This document shows, one piece after another, positions 9,325-18,800 of a stretch of 64,000 nt of DNA (position 1 is the stretch's first letter; each line of letters begins with the position of its first letter). The stretch spans positions 186,001 to 250,000 of the forward strand of contig NZ_CAJQZC010000001.1 in assembly GCF_907164555.1 (NCBI RefSeq). Reading direction: 5' to 3'. The translations under genes were made by a program, and so were the position numbers. The notes beneath the pieces were generated by a model. That model did no database searches. It was given only the letters and a program-made list of their open reading frames with translations, and was not told where the DNA came from. This DNA comes from Paraburkholderia saeva (GTDB lineage: Bacteria; Pseudomonadota; Gammaproteobacteria; Burkholderiales; Burkholderiaceae).

Positions 9325-10563
9325 CTAGATGCCGGCCTCGCGCTCTGCGCTCGACTTCGGCCCGAGCCGGTCGCTGCTGCTCGGCGCGTGCACGTCGCGT
9401 GACGCAAAGCCCGCTTCGTTCTCCGGCAGGTCGAGCCATTCGGGATGCGCAAGCGTTTCGCGGATATCGGCAAGACCTGTCGCCCAGTGATCCAGCATCG
9501 TGTTGTAGCCGAACTGAAAATCCTTGAACTGGTTTTCGTACGGCTTGTCCTTGTAGATCAACTGCACGACGTTGTAGCGCTTGTCCGTGGACATGCGCGC
9601 GGCGATCTTGCACCACGTATCGTTCTCGAGTGCCTCCGGGCTCACATGACGTAGCACCTCACGAAGCGTGCGTCGGAGCAGTTGCGTGCGCCGCACGTTG
9701 TCCGTGACGGCCCGCGTCCGGCTGGAATACTGGATATCCTTTGCGCGGTCGTCGACCTGTCCCATGTTCGAGGGCAGCGCGCCCTGTGCGCTCCACAAGT
9801 CGACCTGGAACGCGAGCGTGTCGCGCCGGGGTGTCTGCCCCAGCACTTCCGAGAGCGGCGTGTTGGAAATGAGCCCGCCGTCCCAGTAAAACTGGCCGTC
9901 CACCTCAACGGCTGGAAAGCCGGGTGGCAGCGCGCCGGATGCCATGAAGTGTTCCGGCCGCAACGCGAGGTGTGCGTTGTCGAAGAACGTGAGGTTGCCC
10001 GTTGCAACGTTCGCCGCACCGACGCACACACGCATGCCGCCGTGATTGATACGGTCGAAATCGGCGAACCGCTCGAGCGTGCCCTTGAGCGCACGCGTGT
10101 CGTAGTAGCTGGCTGAGGCTACGTCGAGCGTGCGCGGCCCGACCGGCGGTGGAAAGCGCGGCGTGAAAAACCCCTTCTGGCCATCCACCAGCGCACGGGT
10201 CGCATACCACGACGAAAACGCCTGACGAAACGAGTCCGAAATGCCGAACAACTGCGTTTCCAGTGCGGCGGGCCAGAAGTTCAGCGGGGAAGCGGGCTGG
10301 CAGATCAGGGCCCAGAACTGCTTCAGCGCATCGACGCGTTTCTCTGGCGCGTTGCCCGCGATGATCGCGGTGTTCAACGCACCGATCGAGATGCCCGCGA
10401 CCCAGTTCGGATGGATGCCAACCTCGGCGAGCCCTTCGTAGACGCCCGCCTGATATGAGCCGAGCGCGCCGCCGCCCTGCAGCACGAGCGCCACGGTTTC
10501 GTAGTGCTGCGAGACGATTTCGCTAAGCGGCGGGGGCAGATTCTGATCGGACGGAGTCGCCAT
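9325..10563 (-). CDS. Patatin-like phospholipase with C-terminal DUF3734-type domain
   Basis: Serine hydrolase of the patatin family. The oxyanion-hole motif GGGALGSYQAG is at residues 30-40, the nucleophile Ser59 in GISIG, and the catalytic Asp228 in DGG, so the Ser-Asp dyad is complete. The roughly 130-residue C-terminal extension (about 260-395) is typical of the proteobacterial branch found near poly-hydroxybutyrate and acetoacetate genes. No signal peptide is visible, so it is probably cytoplasmic. It lies 79 bases downstream of the acetoacetate decarboxylase gene and is probably in the same transcript. The substrate is unknown. Confidence 0.9.
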   Translation of the reverse strand: MATPSDQNLPPPLSEIVSQHYETVALVLQGGGALGSYQAGVYEGLAEVGIHPNWVAGISIGALNTAIIAGNAPEKRVDALKQFWALICQPASPLNFWPAALETQLFGISDSFRQAFSSWYATRALVDGQKGFFTPRFPPPVGPRTLDVASASYYDTRALKGTLERFADFDRINHGGMRVCVGAANVATGNLTFFDNAHLALRPEHFMASGALPPGFPAVEVDGQFYWDGGLISNTPLSEVLGQTPRRDTLAFQVDLWSAQGALPSNMGQVDDRAKDIQYSSRTRAVTDNVRRTQLLRRTLREVLRHVSPEALENDTWCKIAARMSTDKRYNVVQLIYKDKPYENQFKDFQFGYNTMLDHWATGLADIRETLAHPEWLDLPENEAGFASRDVHAPSSSDRLGPKSSAEREAGI

Positions 10564-10642
10564 TTCTAGCCTCGTTGTGACGTGCGCCGGTCATGTCCGG
10601 CGGGTGGATTCAGGCGTCGTCGTTTTTCCGGTTCGGGCGGTT

Positions 10643-11398
10643 CTAGCGATTCTGCGCGTCAGCCGACAGGTAATCGAACGCTACTTCGCCGAGCGCCAGC
10701 GTGAGGTCGGCGATGATATGCCGCGCCTCGACGACTTCCAGCACCGGCAGATCGCCCACAGGCGCAAGCGCATGCGAAGAAAGCGAGAGTGAAGCCGGGC
10801 CGCCCCACGCGCCTTTGACGGTAATGTCCTTCAAATGATAGCGAACGATCTCGCAGATGCGCGGTGTGCCGTCTACGTGCGGAATGATCTTCAGCAGATA
10901 GTTGTCGCCGCTCATCTTCACGCGTTCGGCTTCGGCGTCGAGCGTCGTGTGCTTGTAGCCCATCGTGCCCGTTGCGACGCGTACCGGGCCGAAATCCAGC
11001 GTGCCGACCAGCGCGTCGATATGCGTTTCCAGTTTCGGCGACGCCAGCTTTTTCGGAAAGCCCCACAACTCACGTCCGCCCGCAATGGGCGGATGATCGT
11101 CCAGATACATCGCGTGCGTATAGGCGCCGGCCTTGCCGTTGAACTTGACCGGAATAACCTGCCCGCTCTCGGTGTAATCGCCGAAGCCGGTTGAATCCGG
11201 CATGCGGATGAATTCGTAGTGCACGAGATCCGTGTAGACCTCGAGCGGTTCGGGTACGAGCGCGCGCAGCTTTTCGATATCCGTGCGGTACGTGATGATC
11301 ATGAATTCGCGATTGACGAACCGGTACGGTCCAATCGGATAGGCGGGGCTCGTGAGCGGCATCGAGAATGCGGCTTCGCGGACTGCTTCGATTTTCAT
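10643..11398 (-). CDS. adc: Acetoacetate decarboxylase
   Basis: Decarboxylates acetoacetate to acetone and CO2 through a Schiff-base lysine. The family signature [11 protein letters not shown] is present; Lys116/Lys117 correspond to the catalytic and pKa-tuning lysine pair. Start at 11398 ([11 protein letters not shown]): a GGAGA site lies five bases upstream and the length becomes 251 residues, as in the family. The frame extends 13 codons further without support. Together with the patatin gene it suggests metabolism of ketone bodies or stored hydroxybutyrate, although no 3-hydroxybutyrate dehydrogenase lies between them. Confidence 0.93.
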   Translation of the reverse strand: MKIEAVREAAFSMPLTSPAYPIGPYRFVNREFMIITYRTDIEKLRALVPEPLEVYTDLVHYEFIRMPDSTGFGDYTESGQVIPVKFNGKAGAYTHAMYLDDHPPIAGGRELWGFPKKLASPKLETHIDALVGTLDFGPVRVATGTMGYKHTTLDAEAERVKMSGDNYLLKIIPHVDGTPRICEIVRYHLKDITVKGAWGGPASLSLSSHALAPVGDLPVLEVVEARHIIADLTLALGEVAFDYLSADAQNR

Positions 11399-11671
11399 GG
11401 GATCTCCGACAACAGGCTTCGGGAGCGCATCGCGCAAGCGGTGCGGGACGCGCCGGGCGGGAATCGATCAGGCAAACAGCAAGCGCTGCCGCGCCGGACA
11501 GCGCCGGGACAGCCGGATAACACCCAGATACTCGATCAATTTCTGGTGCGTCGCAACAGGCTTTTGGGCAGAGGACAAATTCCGGCCAGAACACAGACGC
11601 GACGGTGAAAATGAAAGGAATGGAAGCCGGAAAGCGTCACAAAGCTGATGTAGGCGCCCTACGCCGCGCGC
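11399..11671. other. Intergenic region upstream of adc
   Basis: No gene is supported here. It should hold the leftward adc promoter, although no convincing -35/-10 pair was found. A short perfect inverted repeat (GTAGG-CGC-CCTAC, about 11650-11662) lies close to the aroG terminator. It is AT-richer between about 11560 and 11650 than the flanking genes. Confidence 0.5.
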
Positions 11672-11712
11672 ACAAAAGGAAATGCCGCCGGGTCTTTCCG
11701 ACCGGGCGGCAT
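11672..11712 (-). terminator. Terminator after aroG
   Basis: A 13-bp stem with one mismatch (ATGCCGCC arms at 11682-11689 and 11705-11712) encloses a short loop. On the minus strand it is followed by a T-rich tract (TTTCCTTTTG). It lies about 60 bases beyond the aroG stop. Confidence 0.75.
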
Positions 11713-11774
11713 GGATCGCCAGAAACGGGCTTCAGCGAAGCCCGCTCAGGCATGACAAAACACGCAGGCGACGC

Positions 11775-12848
11775 TTAATTGCCGCTGCCGCGCTTGATGC
11801 GTCGCTGCTTGACCGATTCGGCCAGTCCTTCGAGAACAGCGACGCTTTCGTCCCAGCCAATGCAGGCGTCGGTCACGCTCTGGCCGTACGTCAGTTCGCA
11901 GCCTTCCAGCAGATCCTGGCGGCCCGCCACCAGATGCGATTCCACCATGACGCCGACAATCCGTTCGTCGCCCGAAGCGATCTGGCGGCCGATGTCCGCG
12001 CACACGGGAATCTGGTTCTCGTGCTTCTTCGAGCTGTTCGCGTGGCTCGCGTCGATCATCAGACGTGCCGCGAGTCCCGCCTTGCCGATATCGACGCATG
12101 CGGCGTTCACGCTTTCCGCGTCATAGTTCGGCGCCTTGCCGCCGCGCAGGATGATGTGGCAGTCCTCATTGCCGGCGGTCGACACGATCGCCGAATGGCC
12201 GCCCTTCGTCACCGAGAGGAAATGGTGCGGTTGCGAAGCGGCCTTGATCGCGTCGACGGCGATCTTCACGTTGCCGTCCGTGCCGTTCTTGAAGCCGACC
12301 GGGCACGACAGGCCCGAGGCCAGTTCGCGATGAACCTGCGATTCGGTCGTGCGCGCGCCAATCGCACCCCACGAGATCAGATCGGCGATGTATTGCGGGC
12401 TGATCATGTCGAGGTATTCGGTGCCGGCCGGCAGGCCGAGTTCGTTGATCTTCAGCAGCAGTTCGCGCGCGGTGCGCAGGCCGTCGTTGATCTTGAAGCT
12501 GTTGTCCATGTACGGGTCGTTGATGAGCCCCTTCCAGCCGACGGTCGTGCGTGGCTTTTCGAAGTACACGCGCATCACGATTTCGAGTTCGCCCGCAAAG
12601 CGCTTGCGCTGCTCGATCAGACGGCCGGCGTATTCGAGCGCGGCCTTCGTGTCGTGAATCGAGCACGGCCCGATGATGACGATCAGGCGGTCTTCCATGC
12701 CGTGCAGGATGCGATGCATCGACTGGCGCGCGTTGTAAATCGTGTTCGACACGTTTTCATCGAGCGCGAATTCGCGGATCAGGTGCGCCGGCGGCGTCAG
12801 TTCCTTCAGTTCCCGGATGCGGACATCGTCGGTATTGTGCGGGGGCAT
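11775..12848 (-). CDS. aroG: 3-deoxy-7-phosphoheptulonate (DAHP) synthase, type I
   Basis: First step of the shikimate pathway: condenses phosphoenolpyruvate and erythrose 4-phosphate. The 357-residue protein is a type I-alpha (AroG/F/H-like) enzyme. Its metal and substrate motifs are GPCS at residues 60-63, RVYFEKPRTTVGWKG near 93-107, SVTKGGHSA and DASHANSSKK. A TGGAGAA ribosome site lies about seven bases before the ATG. The 5' region carries a promoter, an aromatic-rich leader peptide and an attenuator (annotated separately), so expression should respond to aromatic amino acid supply as well as any allosteric control. The feedback specificity cannot be read with confidence. Confidence 0.96.
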   Translation of the reverse strand: MPPHNTDDVRIRELKELTPPAHLIREFALDENVSNTIYNARQSMHRILHGMEDRLIVIIGPCSIHDTKAALEYAGRLIEQRKRFAGELEIVMRVYFEKPRTTVGWKGLINDPYMDNSFKINDGLRTARELLLKINELGLPAGTEYLDMISPQYIADLISWGAIGARTTESQVHRELASGLSCPVGFKNGTDGNVKIAVDAIKAASQPHHFLSVTKGGHSAIVSTAGNEDCHIILRGGKAPNYDAESVNAACVDIGKAGLAARLMIDASHANSSKKHENQIPVCADIGRQIASGDERIVGVMVESHLVAGRQDLLEGCELTYGQSVTDACIGWDESVAVLEGLAESVKQRRIKRGSGN

Positions 12849-12960
12849 GCTTGTTCTCCAGGATTCAGTTCGTAGCGTGTTCGCGCGGGAATGATCTCAA
12901 GGCCGCGACAAACGAAACTCAAAGGTGTTCAACATCAAAATGGGCAGCAGCGGACGGGCG

Positions 12961-12992
12961 AAAAAAAACCGCCAGACTCGCTGGCGGTTTTT
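12961..12992 (-). terminator. Attenuator hairpin in the aroG leader
   Basis: Perfect 7-bp stem (CCGCCAG/CTGGCGG; 12981-12987 with 12969-12975 on the minus strand), extended by flanking A/T pairs, with a 5-base loop and then eight U residues (12968-12961). It lies 113 bases before the aroG start, inside its leader, which suits an attenuator. The 5' arm plus two loop bases (12979-12987) can pair over 9 bp with 13034-13042 in the leader-peptide reading frame, forming an antiterminator instead. Confidence 0.85.
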
Positions 12993-13016
12993 CGGGAATT
13001 CTCGGTGTTTCGCTTG

Positions 13017-13088
13017 CTAACACCCCTCTCGATCCGCCAGCGGTCTGAGATACCAGAAAAAGTAAAAATAAAAGCTGGCGAAAGACAT
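13017..13088 (-). CDS. Aromatic-rich leader peptide of the aroG attenuator
   Basis: A 23-codon open frame, ATG at 13088 to TAG at 13017, beginning MSFAS. Codons 6 to 13 read Phe-Tyr-Phe-Tyr-Phe-Phe-Trp-Tyr, eight aromatic codons in a row; the peptide ends in ...REGC. It sits about 31 bases after a predicted start site and 24 bases before the attenuator hairpin, the position expected of a pheL/trpL-type control peptide. Codons 3-5 (CGCCAGC) and 16-19 (CGCTGGCGG) supply RNA segments 1 and 2 of the alternative structures. No good Shine-Dalgarno is visible, the main weakness. Function as a sensor is inferred. Confidence 0.8.
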   Translation of the reverse strand: MSFASFYFYFFWYLRPLADREGC

Positions 13089-13125
13089 GGCAAAAAGCGT
13101 TGCTCGTCGAAAAAGGTTGAGTGGC

Positions 13126-13154
13126 TTTATAACCTGACGAAGCACGCCTGACAA
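13126..13154 (-). promoter_or_regulatory. Sigma-70 promoter of the aroG leader transcript
   Basis: On the minus strand, TTGTCA (13154-13149) and TATAAA (13131-13126) are separated by exactly 17 bases. Each hexamer has one mismatch to consensus. Transcription would start near 13119, just upstream of the leader peptide ATG at 13088. Confidence 0.75.
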
Positions 13155-13166
13155 GCATCAGGTGCT

Positions 13167-13216
13167 AAAAATGCGGATATTCCGCACGTTTCATGTATTT
13201 GATGCATGAAACGTGC
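13167..13216 (-). terminator. Overlapping terminator hairpins after tldD
   Basis: A perfect 12-bp stem (GCACGTTTCATG at 13184-13195 and its complement at 13205-13216) is followed on the minus strand by a second small hairpin (GCGGA/TCCGC, 13173-13185) and ATTTTT. The two share two bases. They lie 13 bases after the tldD stop and insulate tldD from the aroG promoter. Confidence 0.8.
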
Positions 13217-13228
13217 GTTGCCGCCCAA

Positions 13229-14695
13229 TCAGACCGTGCCGCCGACGGTCATGCGGTCGATGCGCAACGTCGGCTGACCGACGCCGACGGGCACGCTCTG
13301 GCCTTCCTTGCCGCACACGCCGACGCCCGTATCCAGCTTCATGTCGTTGCCGATCATGCTGACGAACTTGAGCGATTCCGGGCCGCTGCCGATCAGCGTC
13401 GCCCCTTTGACCGGATAGCTGATCTTGCCGTTCTCGATCATGTACGCCTCGGACGCCGAGAACACGAACTTGCCGTTCGTAATGTCGACCTGGCCGCCGC
13501 CGAAATTCACGGCGTACAGCCCGTTCTTCACGGATTCGATGATTTCCTGCGGATCCTTGTCGCCGTTCAGCATGTACGTGTTGGTCATGCGCGGCATTGG
13601 GAGCGCGGCGTACGATTCGCGGCGCGCGTTGCCGGTGACGGGCATCTTCATCAGACGCGCGTTCAGCGTGTCCTGGATATAGCCCTTCAGGATGCCGTCC
13701 TCGATCAGCGTCGTGCACTGCGTCGGGTTGCCTTCGTCGTCGATGTTGAGCGAGCCTCGACGGTTCGGCAGCGTGCCGTCGTCGACGACCGTGACGCCCT
13801 TCGCCGCCACCTGTTCGCCGATCCGTCCGGCAAAGGCCGACGAACCCTTGCGGTTGAAGTCGCCTTCGAGGCCGTGGCCGATCGCTTCGTGCAGCAGCAC
13901 GCCGGGCCAGCCCGGTCCGAGCACGACAGTCATCGCGCCGGCCGGCGCAGGACGCGCGTCGAGGTTCACGAGCGCCGCGTGCACGGCGTCGTCGACGTAG
14001 CGCGACAGGACTTCGTCGGTGAAATAGCCGTAGTCGAAGCGTCCGCCGCCGCCGCCGCTGCCGATCTCGCGACGGCCGTTCTGTTCGGCGATCACGGTGA
14101 CTGACACGCGCACGAGCGGACGGATGTCCGCGGCGAGTGCGCCGTCGCTACGGGCAACGAGCACGACATCGTATTCGCCGGCGAGGCCCGCCATCACCTG
14201 CTTGATGCGCGGATCGCGGCCGCGCGCCATCTGTTCGACGCGCTCCAGCAGCTTGACCTTGGCGGTCGCGTCGAGCGAATGCAGCGGGTCGGACGGCAGA
14301 TAGAGGTCGCGGCCCGCAACGCCCGTCAGCGACGACGCCACCTTGATCTTCTGCTTGCCGCCGCCGGCCTTTGCGATCGAGCGGGTGGCGAGCGCCGCCT
14401 GACGGATCGCTTCGGGCGACAGGTCGTCCGAATACGCGAACGCCGTTCGGTCGCCGGACACGGCGCGCACGCCGACGCCCTGGTCGATGCTGAAGCTGCC
14501 CGATTTGACGATGCCTTCCTCGAGGCTCCACGCTTCGCTGCGCGTCGCCTGGAAGTAGAGATCGGCGTAATCGATGCGGTGCGTGAAGATTTCCGCGAGG
14601 GTGCGGGTCAGGACGCCTTCGTCGAGGCCATAGGGCGTAAGGAGCACGTCCTTGGCGGTCGCGAGGTTACGGATGCCGGGTTCGATGATATTCAT
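13229..14695 (-). CDS. tldD: Metalloprotease TldD
   Basis: One half of the TldD/TldE zinc protease, known for processing peptide substrates such as microcin B17 and the CcdA antitoxin. The 488-residue protein carries the HExxxH zinc motif (HEAIGH, residues 269-274), followed by [14 protein letters not shown]. TldE (PmbA) is not in this window, which is usual because the two genes are often unlinked. The ATG start gives [10 protein letters not shown]. The nitrilase-family gene nit lies upstream in the same orientation. Confidence 0.95.
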   Translation of the reverse strand: MNIIEPGIRNLATAKDVLLTPYGLDEGVLTRTLAEIFTHRIDYADLYFQATRSEAWSLEEGIVKSGSFSIDQGVGVRAVSGDRTAFAYSDDLSPEAIRQAALATRSIAKAGGGKQKIKVASSLTGVAGRDLYLPSDPLHSLDATAKVKLLERVEQMARGRDPRIKQVMAGLAGEYDVVLVARSDGALAADIRPLVRVSVTVIAEQNGRREIGSGGGGGRFDYGYFTDEVLSRYVDDAVHAALVNLDARPAPAGAMTVVLGPGWPGVLLHEAIGHGLEGDFNRKGSSAFAGRIGEQVAAKGVTVVDDGTLPNRRGSLNIDDEGNPTQCTTLIEDGILKGYIQDTLNARLMKMPVTGNARRESYAALPMPRMTNTYMLNGDKDPQEIIESVKNGLYAVNFGGGQVDITNGKFVFSASEAYMIENGKISYPVKGATLIGSGPESLKFVSMIGNDMKLDTGVGVCGKEGQSVPVGVGQPTLRIDRMTVGGTV

Positions 14696-14836
14696 GCGAG
14701 GTCTGGTCTTTTCAATGCAAAGGATTCGGTCGGAGCGTGCGTCGATGTCAGGTGTCAGATGGATCTTCGGCGCGGCGCTTTCAAGGTCAGTCTGATCCGG
14801 TGAAGTGATTGTCGGCCAATGTCAGCTCGTTACAGA

Positions 14837-15712
14837 TCATGTCAGCACGCGATGCCGCCAGGCGGGCAGGCTCTGTCGAACTTCGTCGATACGCGTGCGT
14901 TCGACATTGCCGGCCACGACGCCCGCGCCTTCGTCCCGCACGGCGACGATTTCACCCCACGGGTCGATCAGCATGCTGTGGCCCCACGTGCGGCGGCCGT
15001 TCTCGTGTTTGCCGCCCTGCGCCGCGGCCAGCACGTAACACTGGTTTTCCACCGCGCGTGCCTTTAGCAGCGTTTCCCAGTGCGCGCGACCGGTGGTGTA
15101 CGTGAACGCCGAGGGCACGACGATCATCGCGCAATCGCCCATCCGGCGATACAGCTCCGGGAAACGAAGATCGTAGCAGACGGACAGGCCGATCCGGCCG
15201 AACGGCGCTTCGAAGGTGCGGACTTCGTCGCCGGGGCGGATCGTGCGCGCCTCGTCGAACGATTCCTCGCCCTTTTCGAAGTTGAAGAGGTGAATCTTGT
15301 CGTAGCGGGCCGCCTCGCGGCCTTCCGGGTCGAAGACGAGCGTCGTGTTCAGCACACGGGTGGCTTCGGGTGCGATGAGCGGCAGCGTGCCGCCGATGAT
15401 CCACACCTTGTGGCGGCGCGCCGCGTCGGCGAGAAAGCGCTGGATCGGGCCGTCGCCCCAGGCTTCGCGCACTGTGAGCTTGTCGGTGTCCTTGAAGCCC
15501 ATGAAGCAGAAGTATTCGGGCAGCAGCACGAGTTCTGCGCCGTCGGCGGCTGCTTCGGCGATGAGGCGCCCGGCTTCGGCGAGGTTACGGTCGCGGTCCG
15601 GCGTGCTCACCATCTGCAGCGCGGCGACCCGGAACGACGCGCGGGAGGGCGGTAGGGCGGACTGCGAAGCGGGCTTTGAGGCGGGCTTTGAAGCAGCGTG
15701 TTGATCGCTCAT
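14837..15712 (-). CDS. Nit-family carbon-nitrogen hydrolase (deaminated-glutathione amidase-like)
   Basis: Member of the nitrilase superfamily with the complete Glu-Lys-Cys triad: Glu66 in LLPEY, Lys139 in YDKIHLF and Cys179 in SVCYDLRFPE. The branch with DLRFPELYR and HWETLLKARAVENQ matches Nit1/Nit2-type amidases, which repair deaminated glutathione or omega-amides. The N-terminus has a low-complexity KPAS-repeat stretch (residues 9-17) that may be an overlong start; core homology begins near residue 27. It lies between yhdP and tldD in the same direction, a conserved betaproteobacterial order. Confidence 0.92.
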   Translation of the reverse strand: MSDQHAASKPASKPASQSALPPSRASFRVAALQMVSTPDRDRNLAEAGRLIAEAAADGAELVLLPEYFCFMGFKDTDKLTVREAWGDGPIQRFLADAARRHKVWIIGGTLPLIAPEATRVLNTTLVFDPEGREAARYDKIHLFNFEKGEESFDEARTIRPGDEVRTFEAPFGRIGLSVCYDLRFPELYRRMGDCAMIVVPSAFTYTTGRAHWETLLKARAVENQCYVLAAAQGGKHENGRRTWGHSMLIDPWGEIVAVRDEGAGVVAGNVERTRIDEVRQSLPAWRHRVLT

Positions 15713-15858
15713 GGGCGTTTCGGGAGACTCGCGGCTGGGCGGCGCGCGTTCCGGCTCCGCATTCGTTGCGGACGGGACTCGCGCCGGGACAATTCATGGC
15801 ACCACAACCAACCCTGGCCGCCTTGGCGCAGCGGCAGCGCCCGGGGCCGGATCGGCGT

Positions 15859-18800
15859 TCAGTGGACGGCAGTCGGAACCGGCTCGGCCATCTTACCGCG
15901 ATCGTCGTGGACCCGCTCGACATGCGGTTTGGACCAGGGTCCGGTAATCGCGTAGTCCATCGCGAACGCGTAGCTGATCGACTGTGACAGCGCGATATCC
16001 CCGACCAGCGCGGCGACACCGATCAGCGGATTGATGATCGCCGCAGCGATCACGCCGGCGCCCGCGCTGACTGTCGGGGTAACGTGTACGCGCAGGTCCT
16101 GCGTTTCGTGGGCGAGGTCGACCGTGCCTTTCATGTCGGCGCGCGCCGGCGCGGTGACCACCTCGAAGTTGTCGGTGCGGCCGAGGCCGTCGTCGATCTT
16201 TGCGGTGCCTGTGATGCGCTCGAACGGCAGGCCTTCGCCGATCACGTCGCGGAAATTGAGCGTAGTGAAGCGCGCGAGGCTTTGCAGGCTCACTACGCCG
16301 AGCAGTTTGGCGACGCCCGGATCGACCTTCAGGATCTCTCCGTGATGCAGGTCGAGGGCGAGCGAGCCGTCGAGCGTCGGGAAATTGATGGTGGTCGGGC
16401 CGCCGACCCACGCGAGCTGGCCCGACAGCGTGCCCGAACCGTATTTGATCGCGTGCGCGACACCGACGCGTTCGAGGAGTGCCCCCGTGTCCTTGATGTC
16501 GAGCTTGAACTGGAGCGCCGTGCGGCGTGGCTGCGCTGCTTCGATGTTACCGGCGAGCGTCTCGTCGGTGCGCCAGTTCGCGGTCGCGGTCAGCGTCGCG
16601 TCCGGGTTGCTGATGTCGAGCTTGTCCAGTTGCCAGACCGGCACGCCGCCTTCGTCGAAATTGTGCGCATCGACTTCCAGCCGGCCGAAGTTGCGCTCGC
16701 GCACGATCAGCTCGTTCACGACCAGATCGACCGACGGCATGTTCTGCGCCGGCACTGACATGGCGCGGCCGAGCAGATCCTTTTCGGTCGTCGACGGAAT
16801 CACGAGTTTCGCGAGGCGCGCCTGCAAGGTGCCCGGCGAATCTTTCGTCGCGCCCGGCAGCCACGACACGTGGCCGGACACCTGGCTCGAACCGATGTTC
16901 GCCTGCCACTTGCCGGCGTCACGCGAGGCGCCGACCACAAGGTCGTCCCAGCTCCGTTTCAGCAGCTTGAGCGTGCCGATGTGGATTGCGAAGCGGGTCG
17001 GCAGGAATTGCTGCGCCGTCGTGTTCGGCACACCCGGCTGTACGGCGTCCTTGCTGCCGCTGCGCATCTGCGCGATGAGCGCGCGCCACGCGTCGGCGTC
17101 GAATCGTTCGACGTCGACCGCGGCGGTGACGCCTTCAGTCGGCAGGTCGGCTGGCTTGTTGACGCCGATCGCGCCGCGTACGACCGTCAGCGGCTGTTGC
17201 GGCTCGCGACGCAGCAGATAGGTCGCGGCGATCGGGCCGAAGGTGAGGTCGGCGCGTTGCAGGCCGGCTTCGCCCGCTGCGCCTGCGCCCGTCGTGTCTG
17301 TCGATCCTGCTGGCGACGCGGAAGCCCCCGTCTTGCCCGGCGCTTTCGAATTACCCGCGAGGGACGCGGCGGTCGGCGGCCGGAGCGTGAAACGCAGCGG
17401 CATGGGCTCGCCCGCCGGTTTGTTGAAAGGCGGCGGGAAATCCAGCCCGAGGCCGGTCAGGTCGGAATTCGCGGTGATGTCCGGCTGGCGGCCTTTCGCG
17501 CCGTGAATGCTCATCTGGTACGGCGCGCTGCCGCTCATGTGCTCGAGCACCTGCGTGACCGGGCCGCGCAGGTTCAACCCGCGCGCCGCCTCGACGCCAA
17601 TGCGCCCGCCGATGTCGAACGCGTAGGTGCCGTCCTGCCGGTAGCCGCCGCTCGCATGGACGTCGCCGCCGAGAACGCGCGCGGACAGCCGGTCGGTCTG
17701 CGCGGTGTGCTCCGTGAAATGCAGCTTGCCGTTGAGTTGCGAGAGCGGCGGCACTTTCTCGATGGCGAGGTCGTTGTTCAGGAAGCCGATCGTGCCTTCG
17801 ACGGCGAGGTGCGGCTTCGGCGTGCGCGGCAGCGTCAGTTTGAGCGCGAGCGTCGCCGGGCCCCCGGCATGCAGTTTTTCGCCGGCGTGCTTCGAGACGC
17901 CGCCGAGCGCGCTGTTGTTCACGTAGTCGAGCATGTCGGCAAGCGGACCGTGTGCGTCGCCCGTGATAACGAGGCTCGACGCCTTCGTGCCGAGATCGTC
18001 GATCTTCCCCGACACCTTGCCGAGCGCGACGTGCTTGTAATGCGCGCGGTCGATGTCGAAGCGCAACACATTTTCCTTCAGTTCGAACGTGCCGTCGATG
18101 CCGTCGAACGCCGGCCAGACGCTCGGCGTGCCGTCCTTCAGCGTACGCGGCGGAAACGGCGACGGCTCGAAGCGCCCGCCGCGAAACGGCGCGACGATGT
18201 GAAAGACACCTGCGGTCGGATCGCGCGAGTAGGGGAATTTGTCGAGGTTGCCGTGCACGTCGATCGTTGCGCCGTGCGACATGCCGTCCTGAAGACCGTG
18301 CCCGAGATAGAGGCGCAGCTTTTCGCTGATGCCGGTAGGCAGATAGCGCGGAATCGCCGGCACGGCGGCGCGATCAAACACCGCGGTCAGATCGAGTGAG
18401 CCGCGCCCGTGACCCACGTTCGTATAGTTCGCCGTGACCTTCGCGGCAGCATCCGCGTTCGCGACCGCGAAATCGGACAGCGTGAATGCAAACGCCTTAT
18501 GCTGCTCGCCCGGCGCGGCCGCCTTGATTTCCCAGTGGCCGTGGCCGGTCATCCGGTCGAACATCAGGCGTGGATCGTCGAACACGCCAGGCATCGTGAT
18601 CGCGACCTTCGCGGTATCGAGCGTGATGGAGCCGTGGTTCTCGTCGGCATCGACGTGGCCCCACAGATTCTCGACGCCTGGAATACCCGCGCGCGGGTGG
18701 TTCAGTTTCGTGAGGCCGGGCGGCGGTTCCTGCGCGGCCACGCTGATGCCCTGAAGGTCACCCTTGAAGTGGTAGCGGACGATCGGCTCGGCGCCGCCCG

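Noticed and set aside
16870..18399. Long rightward open frame inside yhdP (and a leftward 848-codon frame across 19067-21613)
   Set aside because: Arg/Ala/Val-rich shadow frames caused by high GC3 opposite or beside yhdP and glnE; no family motifs or ribosome sites.
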